From the NCBI GenBank assembly GCA_930367205.1, contig OV884011.1, positions 137,615,437 to 137,679,436 of the forward strand: a stretch of DNA of 64,000 nt. The letters are read 5' to 3'. Source of the stretch: Acanthosoma haemorrhoidale (lineage: Eukaryota; Arthropoda; Insecta; Hemiptera; Acanthosomatidae). Positions 49,035-61,070 of the stretch are shown piece after piece (the stretch's first letter is position 1; each line of letters opens with the position of its first letter). A model generated the notes under the pieces. The model worked only from the letters and a program-made list of their open reading frames with translations. It did not search any database and was not told the DNA's origin. A program made the position numbers and the translations under genes.

Positions 49035-50080
49035 TATATATATATATAAATGTTAGTCAGATACAACTCTGTATTAAAAATTAATACGATCATGGGATGT
49101 TTACATACCATGTTCCCATTTATGTCGGATTACTGATAGAAATAAATCAGTCTATTTCGAGAACTTGAATTAGTCTTTTGTTCCTCTTTTCTTTCTTTGA
49201 TTTTTTTATCAGATCTAACCGGTGGTGAATAACTTATATATATTCCCAACTTACTATGTCTTAAATGGCACCGTGCATCGACATGGAAATGTTTAACTTT
49301 TAATCCTCAAGGCTTGTAGGCATGCAGTACGAACATGATATCACCTCTTACACTGTTACGCAATTAATATATGCGAATACATTTATATTATTTATTATTA
49401 GAATGATTTTGTACAATCTTTGTATTGAAAGACAGTTGTGCAGTTTGGGTGTGAGAGGTTTCTCTTGTATTAAACAGTTTAAGAATGAATGGGGCTGGCA
49501 TTTTTTTAGCTGTCTCCTAAGTTACTTCATTTATAATTATTATTTAAAAACAAAAATCATGTTTTTTATTTTCCTACTTATTGTTAATTAAATAAAAGGA
49601 ATCAACAATGAAGATTTATTTGTTTCTTTCTACACATAGTCCTAGTTAGTAGACATGCGCCATTTTCAAAAGCTTCATTGTATTTCCGCCGTGCTTTGCA
49701 ACTCGCTCTAAGTCATTGTGCACCGAGAAAACTCCTTTCAAATCTCGGCCATTCTAGCCATGATTCTTTTTCCTCCACCACAATTAATGATTTTCAATAT
49801 TTTAATACTCTAAGAGAAGGATCTGAAAAGAGAGATTCTCACAGCTATGTAAAAGCATTGGTTGTAACATGGGGTGAACGAGTTTTTATGTCACAATTTT
49901 TGTTTAGAGGAATAAACTTTTATTACTTGAGCAAAATTAAAAGGCAGATTGTAATTTTATTTCAATAAAAATTGTTTTTAGTTGAGTAAACCACTATAAA
50001 TAAGAAATTAGTGTCTGTTTGAATTAATGCCCCGTATATTACAGTGAGTTTCCTCTTCCTTATATATAATTATATAACAG

Positions 50081-50191
50081 ACCAATATATCTTCGTTCTT
50101 TCAGAAAAGCTCTATTTTCAAACGGGTACGGGCGTCTTTTCACGGGGACGTCAAATGTCTTTTGTCTCTGTTGCGTATAAATTATCAAATT
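50081..50191. other. 111-bp alternative block at unit start (copies 3 and 4)
   Basis: The sequence from ACCAATATAT to ATCAAATT replaces, at exactly equal length, the AAAGAGATAC...TAATGCA block present at 39095-39205 (and 28110-28219). By eye the two blocks have no similarity, while flanks match base for base on both sides. The same alternative block is found at 61071-61181. Confidence 0.85.
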
Positions 50192-50331
50192 TATCATTTA
50201 CCATGATCTTCTAATATATCAGGACCAGTTGTGGTCTTTAGTTTGATGCCTCAATACAGAAGTATTAATATTTATAACAAAGTGATTGATTAAAGACCCT
50301 AATTTTATTTTAAAAAGTATAATAGTACTAC

Positions 50332-51262
50332 GCTTGATGTTCGACTTTTTTGTTGTCCGCCATAGCTCTATTTAGTATGTTCAGATTATCCAAAAGATTG
50401 GCTTAAGTATAACTTTGTAGATTAGTAATTTATTTTCTATTGAGAGATGGGATGCCCTTTGAAGTAGTCTGTCCAGTTGTGCAAAGCGTCTGTTTAGTTC
50501 TTGCCTTTTTAGCCTCGTATGTGGGTGCCAGGTGGGTCGTTTGTCGAGATGGAAGCCTACATACCGTACTGCCTCGCATACAGTAAGAGAAAAGGAATTA
50601 AACTAAACTAGTGGACAAGACTTGTGACAGGGGTGAAGGTAATGTGGGGACATTTTGCTTCATTAACTTTGATTCGCATTGGTTGCACCAATGATCGATC
50701 TCCTCAAGGTGTTTTTGAAGGTTATGGGATGCTATGTCGGGGTCTGGGTGGGATGACAAGACTGCAGTGTAATCTGCAAATGTGGCCAAGAAGGTATTGG
50801 GGGTGGATCATCAGCGGTGTATAGGTTTTAGAGGATGGGGCCCAGGACACTGCCTTGTGGAACTACTGCTTTTATGGGATGGTTGTTGGAATATTCTAAA
50901 CCACAACGTACTTGTAAGAAGCGGTTTGAAAGGTAGGATGTAGGATCAGGAAAAGGGTCCGTGTTAAATATTTTTTGAGCTTGTAGATCAAACCTGCGTG
51001 CCAAACCCTGTCAAAAGCTTGAGCTATATGAAGAAAGGCAGCAATACTGTTTGGTTTCAAGGGCTGAGGAGATGTGATAAACGTGAAGGGCTTGTTGAGC
51101 AATGGAATATCGGTGACGGTAACCAAACTGGTGCATAGGAAAAAGACTTTTGAATTCAACAATTGGAAGTAGACGTTTTAATAGGAGTTTCTCAAATATT
51201 TTTGAAAGGATAGGGAGTAGGCTAATTGGACGGTAAGATGAAGAGATGAGAAATTGAACAAA
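50332..51262 (-). pseudogene. LINE family A RT fragment inside unit copy 3
   Basis: It has the same peptides and the same FADY lesion as the earlier copies. It differs from copies 1-2 by A at 50374 near its C-terminal coding end. Confidence 0.75.
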
Positions 51263-54200
51263 TATCTCTACGTTGTCAAAGCTTTGCACTATTGGCTATT
51301 GCAGCCAACTGAAATCGCTACATATGATTTATTTAATGATTGGATTAAGGTATTTAACTTTAAACCCCGCTTAGGATGATTGGGAAATATTTATTTTTTA
51401 ATTAGTAACTTTTTTAGCAGTGACCATCTATTATTTTCTAAAGAGCTGCTTAAATTTTTAGGATACGCTCATCAATAATTATAAGTGCCACACTGCGTAG
51501 ACTGCTTCAAAAATATCACATATTGTGAACTTGTTGTTAGTGAATTTGTATAATTACAGTTTGAGCAAAATAAAACACAAATTGTGTATAACATACATTT
51601 GAACCCCTAAACAAAATTGTAGAAAAATGTAAATATTTGTTAATAACGAGTATTCAATTAACAAATTACACTAGGTCATGTTTTATGGTGATGTCAATTC
51701 TCATGACTCTAGGTGAACCAGGGGATTCAAAAAGACGGGCAGACATACTGACTGATATCCAAAAGAAAACATAAAGGCTTCTGATGGTTTTGAAGACAAA
51801 AAAAAAAAGAAAAAAATAGAAAAAACGAAATCTAAAAAGATGTAGGGAAGTCCAGGACGAAATCGGTGAAGTACAGTGCAACAAAATTACAGTCCAGTGA
51901 AATTAGGGAAAACAGCCCTAACTTGGACGAATCTCATAAAACAAAATTATTCAGTAGTAAGGGTAGTAGTTTCCCTCGTTGGAGTAGGGGATGGAGGAAA
52001 GGTGATTTGTCTTCCTCTTTTTGTGAGTACTTGAAAAACTGTGAGGTTTAACGTTAAAATATTATATACTAATTACTTATTTTGGTACTGAAATTGAAAC
52101 ATAGCAACCAGTACTTTATACATAATAAACGTAATCAGTTATAATTTACATTAATTGCATGCTTGAAATGTCAATAAGAAATATACCTGTGGTTTATAGT
52201 TTTACGAACTACTCATTTCTTGTTATGGAATACACCAAGAGTACGTATGCGTCATCCCTCCCTTATCAGTAATATAAATGACACATCGGTAACTTAGCGG
52301 TAACTAACAGCTTAGCGGTTATCTAAGCCTTTTTTCTTTCCTCCTTAACTCGTATCAGGGTTTGAAAGAGCTTTCTATGTACTTTAAGTGTGTACTCTTC
52401 TTCAACTATTACTTTTCTCCCGGAACCTGAAGTGGAAAACTATACCGGAAAAGGTGAAGGGAAACCTATAACAGGTCTATTTTTTTTGTATCTTTAAAAT
52501 AATTTCTAAATTTACTCTATAACAAAGAAAAGAAGAGAAGCGGGCTTTATATCACCGGATACTACTTGAACCGACCAGTGGTGAAGGACAGAAACCAGTT
52601 CAATGCACTGTTTGAAAAATTAAGATTCTATATTAAAAAGGAAAATTGAATGGTCTTGTGTATTTCATGGACATATGGGCAACTCCAACCTTGGCTGAGA
52701 AAATTTTAAAGCGAATGTTATTCCGCCATTATTCCTTGAACTAGGTAAAAACCCTGTATATATGTCACCCTCCCTTGTCATCAATTGCAATGCCAGATGA
52801 ATGAATAGATGACAAGGGTTTGAAGGAAAGAGGTGTTTATTCAAAATTACTGCTCATGTCAATAAACTGGCTCACTGGAGAGCCAACACGATATCCCACG
52901 CTCTCGTTCCTATTGGGGATTTAGCAAAGGTGTCTGGCCTAAAATTTAAACGGTGCGATTAAAAAACTCGACCTTACTGAACTAACGGTTCACAAATATT
53001 AGATTGAAAATTTATAGGTTGGTCTAGAAATTTAATATTCTACTTAATTGTTCCAAATTACAGATCCCATCCAACTTGTGCTTCGTGACTTACTTAAACA
53101 TGGCCGATAAATAGTCAGTAAATAAAGCAACTAGACTGTTTTTTTTTTTCATATTATTCAATACGTCTATTTTGCGTTACTAATACTAATATTTGCGTAA
53201 GTAATACACTTTTTTCTCATTTTCATTGTTCAATTAAATAATTTTAGGCTCATTTATTGATATTTGATAATAAATAGTTTATTTTTACTTTCTCATAGAA
53301 GTAACTCACAGTCGCAGTTCGCTTCGACCAGGTGAACCGAAGTATTACCTACGCACGGAACAAAACCCTTGATTTGAATTCTCACCTGTGAGAACTGGAT
53401 TTTTTGAGTGGCCGACTTTTAAAATAAACTCAGCATCTTCTCTTACTTAATAAAGAATAAAATCGTAATGCCAAAAAGATTTATATTGGAATTTATAAAA
53501 TGAATTCCATTCATGGCATGAAACATTTTATTCCACAATATAGATTAAAATTCCTATCTGGAATAAAAGATTAAAATGAGATCTATTGATAAATCCTTTA
53601 GTCTTTTTTTATCTAATTTTTGATTATTTACTTAATTTACAGAGCTTTACATACGCGCAGTAAATTTATTCACTATGCGACTATATACACAAAATGGTAT
53701 AAATATATGCTGATGTTGTACCAACTTATTTACCACGAATAAATAGGAGTTCCCCTCTTCTCAGCCCAGAAAATATCCACCTAAGTTTCCATGTTTCATA
53801 ATAAGAATTTTCAAAAGGTGTGAACTAAGAAAGGGTAAAACTAGTTTATGACACTGCTAAAGCCCACTAGGGAGCGCGGCGTGCTTATCCTCGGTTCTGA
53901 CCTGCCTATATAAGGCCCAGATTCGGGGTTTTGACTCTCGGAACCCAGCACCTCAAGTGAACACTACTCGAAGCTCTACTTATTCACTTAGCTCTACGCG
54001 AAGCATGACTTATTCACTACCTCTGGATCTCTCTTTCCTCACTATGTTTAAGTCCGGCGTTGTCAACCCCCACAACTTCCCAGGGATTCTCGGCCTTCGT
54101 CTCGCTAAAACTAGGAGGTGCTCCTTGGAAGAGATCTCTTCCTTGCGGACAACGGTTGTCGTGGCCCTGCAAACTTACCAAGCAGTGTTTCCCACGGCGA

Positions 54201-56216
54201 TTCAGTCTGCCTCTCTCCGGTTCACACTCGCCTTTGGGATCCGGATGGATTTCGCCTACCCTCAGATACCGAGTGTGAATTCATGGTCATTCCAAGATCA
54301 CATAAAATACCTATAATACCTACCGTGTTCCTCATCTCCTGAACATAGGACAATAGGACACTGTCTGGGCACGACTTCTAAGATCTTATGGAGTCAGATC
54401 AATACGAATAAATCTGCCCACCGACTAGGCCGTGAGGAAAGGTCAAAGACCACAGGTCCACCCACTTTATCTGTTTCTTGACGCTCACCGGACAGCAGCC
54501 GGGTCATAGAGACTCCAGCTCGCGGTGGGGGTACTCCCTTTTGGGACTACCCTACAGTTGGTAAGATACCTGCAATGCAATATATTTTGCCCGAGATTCA
54601 GCATGAAAATAGCGATATTAGTGAAAATATGCCACAATCAGAACTATTTTAAATTCAATGATTTTTTTGCGCAGACATGATAAAAATATAAATAACTTTC
54701 CCATATTCCATATATTATGTAAAACTATAATCCCGTATTTATAAAATATTTCTGGCAAATTAGGGAATATTTTGAAAAAAAAGCGGGCATTGGTGTAGGC
54801 TTTTACGCTACCCAATGTCCGTCCCTACAGACTCGATTCAGTAAGAAGTTAGGTTGGGTATATATAGAATAGAGAGTGGGGAATAAAATATCTCTTATGT
54901 TGGTAGAGCAAGTAGAAAATTATCTATTACATGCAAAGAACGTCTTAAACAAAAAATAATCCAATTATACCATCATTTATAGGAGGAAGAACATCATAAT
55001 GTACCTCGTAGAGTCCATTTGCTACACCACAATACTAATAAAAAAATAATTAACAGTCTTGAAACCATTGAAATTAAGTTAATCTCCCTAATATTGAACA
55101 ATATAAATAAATAAAATCATGAAGAAATAAAGAAACCCATCTCCTCCAAACCTTTTGAATAAAGACTAGCTAGAAGGGCAAACCTATTTTAAAACTCGAA
55201 TTAATATTATTAATTTCAAATGTAAGTTTTTCAAAATTTTTCACACCATCAAATGGTTGAGCAGCAACGAGTTTAATTTGTTATTGTGTTTTTTATTGTT
55301 TGATTTATTAAATAACAAATATGTGCCGAATTTTTTAAAACATTTTAATTTTCTCAATTTTAATAACATATAAAGTGGATGGACCATTTTGGACATAGGG
55401 AGTTCAGTACTTAATAATAATATTTTAAAAAGGTTTATTTATTGAATTCCATTAATTATTACTTTTAATGATTGATTTTATTTGTTTTCGATGGCAAGTC
55501 CATTTTTGTATTATTTGACTTCATTTTAGCAACTGATGATGACAGCTTAGAGCTGCCTAAAACGTAATTTACCAATAAAATAAACTATATTGTGGAGAGA
55601 CAGAAGATTTATTATTTAATAATAAGATTTTTATTCAAATCACCATCAATTGAATGATTGCTTGTTGTATATGAAAAATAGCAAGAGATCGTCGAATTTC
55701 TGTTATGATTGCCGAGGAAAAAATTACTGTTTCTTCTAAAATAAAAAGCTTGTCTTTTTTCCCCTCTGATTCGAATGTAAGCGATTCCAGATAAAATCGA
55801 TGGCAGTCAATTGAGAGAGGAAACTTTTTAGAAGATAGCTGTCTAGTTTGTAAACCACAGGCTTAGGCTTTTTGTGATTGAGAAAAACGCTAAATCGACT
55901 TTCATGGGAAACATTGGAAAAACTATGTGAATGGTATCATTAGAAAAAAAGTTTTTACGGCTTAAGAACTCTAATGCCTGGATCATTGTTTTTTTGTATA
56001 CATTTGATCTTGACGACCATACAAATATCAGGGCAGAATAATGATCCACTGTATGTTTTTATTACTCTTATTTGAATGAACCCTTGAAGTGACATATAAC
56101 GAACCTTTTTTTCTGGATGGTTTTTAAGAATATTGAACCTCCTGTCGTTGAATTATTCATGTATATATATATATTATAGAATTTAAAGTAAAAACGATGG
56201 TAAAAATAAGGTAGGT

Positions 56217-56277
<61 letters not shown>

Positions 56278-56279
<2 letters not shown>

Positions 56280-59200
56280 TTAACCACCAATAAGACGATT
56301 AAACAGGTAAACAATAACATGAAATAGATAATGGTTAAGCCTCTTATTCTAACTGTATATATAGGAGATGAAATATAATAAAGCCAGTTAAGTTCTATCA
56401 GTGGTCTCATGCTTACTATCTCAAACCCTACCTATTTTACATCTTAGATTCAGTATAATCATAACTGGTGCCGAAACCCGGGATTACGTACCTGAGATGC
56501 AATCTCCGGACTCCGGCGTCGGGAAACGGATAGTGGAATTAAGTTTTCGGCAGTGAAAAGTACGTATAGTATGGGGGAGAAAGAGCAGTTCGCGAAGCTG
56601 GAGTACGAAGACTGTCGAGGACCGCGCGAAGCCATAATATGAACTAACAGAGGCTGCTAAGACTACTCAGATGGAGTTAGTAAAAATACGAACTCAGAAT
56701 TCCTCGTTCATTCACGGGGTTATAAGCCAACTAGAACCCTTTACTGGGGTTACGGGTGACCTCGACCACTTTATCATAGGAGGCGACCAAATTAAGGAGC
56801 TGATTATAGCCCGGAAGAATGCTGGTACGTTAGAGGAATCGGACGTGAAGTTATTAAGTTCATTAATAGTATTAATGAATTAATAATACAGGGTAGTCTA
56901 TCACCACCGTGGGATGCGCTGAAGCTATGCCTGAAGAAGTTGTACGGTGGCGGGAGGTGGACTCCAGAGGAGGATGTCTTTTATTTACTCAAAGAATGCC
57001 GGGATCCGGGGCAATCGAAGGTAGAATTCGCAGAAAAGCTGCTAGTAATGTACAACCGTCTCATGCAGAAAATGGTTGAGACTTTCGGACAGACCGAAGA
57101 AGCGTAGAAGCTGGAATTTTTTTCAGAAGAGTAATGAAAGTAAAATTGAACCATTACATGGACCGATAAGGTTCACGCCCAAAAGATTGGGACATTCTAG
57201 AGTGCACGCACGTATTGAGGAGGGGAAGACGAAGCCCATCGCAGCGAAGCGGCAGAACATGAAATACTGAAAGACGGATAAACCGGGTACCGGAGAACCG
57301 AGCGACGGAGTTACCGAGTGCAACCGGATGGGACATCTGGAAGTCCAATGCAAGCTGACACGGTGCTTTGAGTCCTAGAAACAAGGGCACGTGGCAAGAG
57401 TTCTAGACGCAACTTCGAGGCCAGGAAAAGGGGATTCCGACCTGAACCCATGGAGGTCAATACCCAGGTCTGGACCGGCAGACGAACGGACAGGAGGAGT
57501 GACAGGCGCTCAGCAGCGAGGAGAGTGCCCATACTGAGCGCAGGGGTCCGGCCGTGGAGAGGAACGAGGCGACTGGAGGGATCCCTTGGAAAGGGGGCCG
57601 TGAGGAGCAGAGATCGTGGTGTGGCGTTCTCGGGCTGATTGAGGGTACGGCGATGGGCGGGGCAACCGAGCGCAAGACAAGGCGATTTTCATTAATAGCG
57701 TCAGGAGCGGGAGGAATACAAGGTTGCCCTTGGCGATATAGGGGCTAAAATTTCTGATAGATACGGGGAGTACCCACTTGCTAATTAGCGCATGAGGGGC
57801 GAAAAAACTGGCTATCTGGTAGGGCAAGAAACGATGCAACTGTGTGGTTTCGACCGTTAGCGGGCTATGTCGAATGGAAGGTGAGACCATGGTGACCTGT
57901 TCGAACTGGTGAAACGCGACTTCACGGTCATGATCCACATAATGGATGAATTAACGTCAGACTACGACATAAACGTAATATGCGATATATTACGCAAGGC
58001 GGGTTTAGGATTGAGAAAGAAAGGGGACGCATGGAATTTCACTGTAGAGGTGCGGCGATATAAAATCGCAACCAAAGATTGGGGTGAAAATATCCGAATT
58101 GGGCTGGTACGGAGCATGCGGGATGCATTGGATCAACTCGTGGGTGACAACGACGACCTGTTTTACCAGAACGGTGACTTTATGCCGTATATAGGGAAAA
58201 CCTTGCATAGGATAAATTTAAAAACAAACACACCGGTCTATGTAAAGGACAGACGATACCGGCAAGTGATGCGGGAAGTCATTTACGAACAACTCGGGGA
58301 ACCTATGATGCAGGGAATCATCCGTCACAGTAAATCCCCATTTAACAGTCTGCTATGGGTGTTCGAGAAGAATAAAGGGGAGCAGGACGATGGGGCTAAA
58401 CGATACAGGGTAGTGGTCGACCCACTTCCGAAAATCGACGATATACTAGACCGCCTGTCGGGGGCGGTCGTGTTCAGTATGCTTGGCCTCAAGAGCGGGT
58501 ATCATTAGGTCCAGATGACCGAAGAGGATATCGGAAAGACAGCGTTATCGTGGGAAAGAGGGCATTTCGAATTCATAAGGATGCCATTTGGACTAAATGG
58601 GGCCCCTCTAACCTTCCAACACCCCATGGACGAATTGCAAATAGGTTTTCTCGCAGGTGTATATGGATAACTTAATAGTTTTTAGCAAGACCGAGGAGGA
58701 GCATCTGCGGCACCTGCGAAGGGTACGAGAGTTCGGCCTGAAACTCTCAAGGGAAAAATCGAGGTTCAGAATGCGGAAGATAAGATTTTTGGGACACGTA
58801 GTCTTGCGATACCGGGAACGACCAGACTACGAACGAGTCAAGCCCATCCAGGAAGATCCGCTACCGAGGAATGTACGGGGGATTAGGGGTTCCTTATGAT
58901 TAAATATTACCGAAAATTCCTCCCTGGGATCGCGGAAGTGAACAACCCGTTAACGGAAATCCTGAAGAAGGGTAAGCGTTTCCAGTTGGGACTGGAGTAG
59001 CTGGAGAGCATTCAGAAATGCTGGGAGATCTTGACCACTAGACCGCTTCTGGCATTACCGGATTTTCAACGAGTATTTAGGGTGACTAGAGACCAGCGAG
59101 AGTGCTGTAGGGAGTGTGTTATCAGAAGTATTCGTGGGTGGCGAAAAACCCATTGCTTCGTGGGCCGACAGCTAAATGGAGCAGAGCGCATTTATAGTGC

Positions 59201-60024
59201 AATTGATAGGGAGCTACTGGTGGTAGTGTGAGCGGTCGAATACTTTCGTCCCTGTGTCTATGGAAGACGATACAGACCATAAACCCCTGACTTACTTAGG
59301 TACTCTCAAGGAATCGTCCGGAAGGGTGGCGCGGTGGAAGGAGTGCCTAGCGGCATACACCTTTCAAATCGTTCACAAAAAATGCCGCCGTGGACTGGCT
59401 ATCAAGATATCAACGCAATGGAGGAAGATCTCCCGCAGGCGTGCGAGGCGTGCTAACGAGCGAAATACGACCATCAACCCCCCGTGGTGGCACAGGTAAT
59501 CATGGACACCCCAAATGAATCACTCCGTTATGTACAGCTAGATCTGTACACCAACGAAGGCTAACATCCATCGACAATTTCAGCAAACTCGGGTGGCTTA
59601 TGGAACCCTACGATGCGAGGCCGAACGTGGTGGTCGCCTATAATCACACCATCCATGCAGCTGCGGGACTATGACCGATGCACAACCCGATTGTATCACA
59701 TATTATTCCTACGTCTCTCTTTTTCTTTTGTTTTTTTCGTTTATATATATCTTTCACACCAGCGTGTGTTTGGTGCAGGTACATTTTTCATCAGTGTTGT
59801 GTTTAGTGATGTTAACTCTTATTTTGAAAGTTCGCTCTTAAGAAGGAATAAGACGATTAAACAGGTAAACAATAACACGAACTAGATAATGGTTAAGCCT
59901 CTTATTCTAACTGTATATATAGGAGATGAAATATAATAAAGCCAGTTAAGTTCTATCAGTGGTCTCATGCTTACTACCTCAAACCCCCCCTTTTTTACAT
60001 CTTAGATTCAGTCTAATCATAACT
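56278..60024 (+). mobile_element. Ty3/gypsy element, copy 3
   Basis: LTRs lie at 56278-56466 and 59836-60024, the primer site at 56466-56485, the RT frame at 57909-58508 and YMDN at 58660-58671. A C-to-A change at 58771 alters Leu to Met in the RT connection region. The longer TA tract precedes it. Confidence 0.8.
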
Positions 60025-61070
60025 TATATATATATATAAATGTTAGTCAGATACAACTCTGTATTAAAAATTAATACGATCATGGGATGTTTACATACCA
60101 TGTTCCCATTTATGTCGGATTACTGATAGAAATAAATCAGTCTATTTCGAGAACTTGAATTAGTCTTTTGTTCCTCTTTTCTTTCTTTGATTTTTTTATC
60201 AGATCTAACCGGTGGTGAATAACTTATATATATTCCCAACTTACTATGTCTTAAATGGCACCGTGCATCGACATGGAAATGTTTAACTTTTAATCCTCAA
60301 GGCTTGTAGGCATGCAGTACGAACATGATATCACCTCTTACACTGTTACGCAATTAATATATGCGAATACATTTATATTATTTATTATTAGAATGATTTT
60401 GTACAATCTTTGTATTGAAAGACAGTTGTGCAGTTTGGGTGTGAGAGGTTTCTCTTGTATTAAACAGTTTAAGAATGAATGGGGCTGGCATTTTTTTAGC
60501 TGTCTCCTAAGTTACTTCATTTATAATTATTATTTAAAAACAAAAATCATGTTTTTTATTTTCCTACTTATTGTTAATTAAATAAAAGGAATCAACAATG
60601 AAGATTTATTTGTTTCTTTCTACACATAGTCCTAGTTAGTAGACATGCGCCATTTTCAAAAGCTTCATTGTATTTCCGCCGTGCTTTGCAACTCGCTCTA
60701 AGTCATTGTGCACCGAGAAAACTCCTTTCAAATCTCGGCCATTCTAGCCATGATTCTTTTTCCTCCACCACAATTAATGATTTTCAATATTTTAATACTC
60801 TAAGAGAAGGATCTGAAAAGAGAGATTCTCACAGCTATGTAAAAGCATTGGTTGTAACATGGGGTGAACGAGTTTTTATGTCACAATTTTTGTTTAGAGG
60901 AATAAACTTTTATTACTTGAGCAAAATTAAAAGGCAGATTGTAATTTTATTTCAATAAAAATTGTTTTTAGTTGAGTAAACCACTATAAATAAGAAATTA
61001 GTGTCTGTTTGAATTAATGCCCCGTATATTACAGTGAGTTTCCTCTTCCTTATATATAATTATATAACAG

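Larger units (their letters stand above)
39095..50080. repeat. Tandem unit, copy 2
   Basis: It begins with the same 111-bp block as copy 1 (39095-39205). It carries C at 39388, G at 45289 and C at 47781. All features of copy 1 recur 10,986 bp downstream, including the TATA segment at 42836-43586 and the TA tract at 45235-45287. Confidence 0.95.
50081..61070. repeat. Tandem unit, copy 3
   Basis: It is 10,990 bp because the TA tract (56221-56277) is 4 bp longer. Its first 111 bp (50081-50191) are unrelated to the block in copies 1 and 2. It carries A at 50374, G at 56279 and A at 58771, where copies 1 and 2 have C. The TATA segment is at 53822-54572. Confidence 0.95.
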
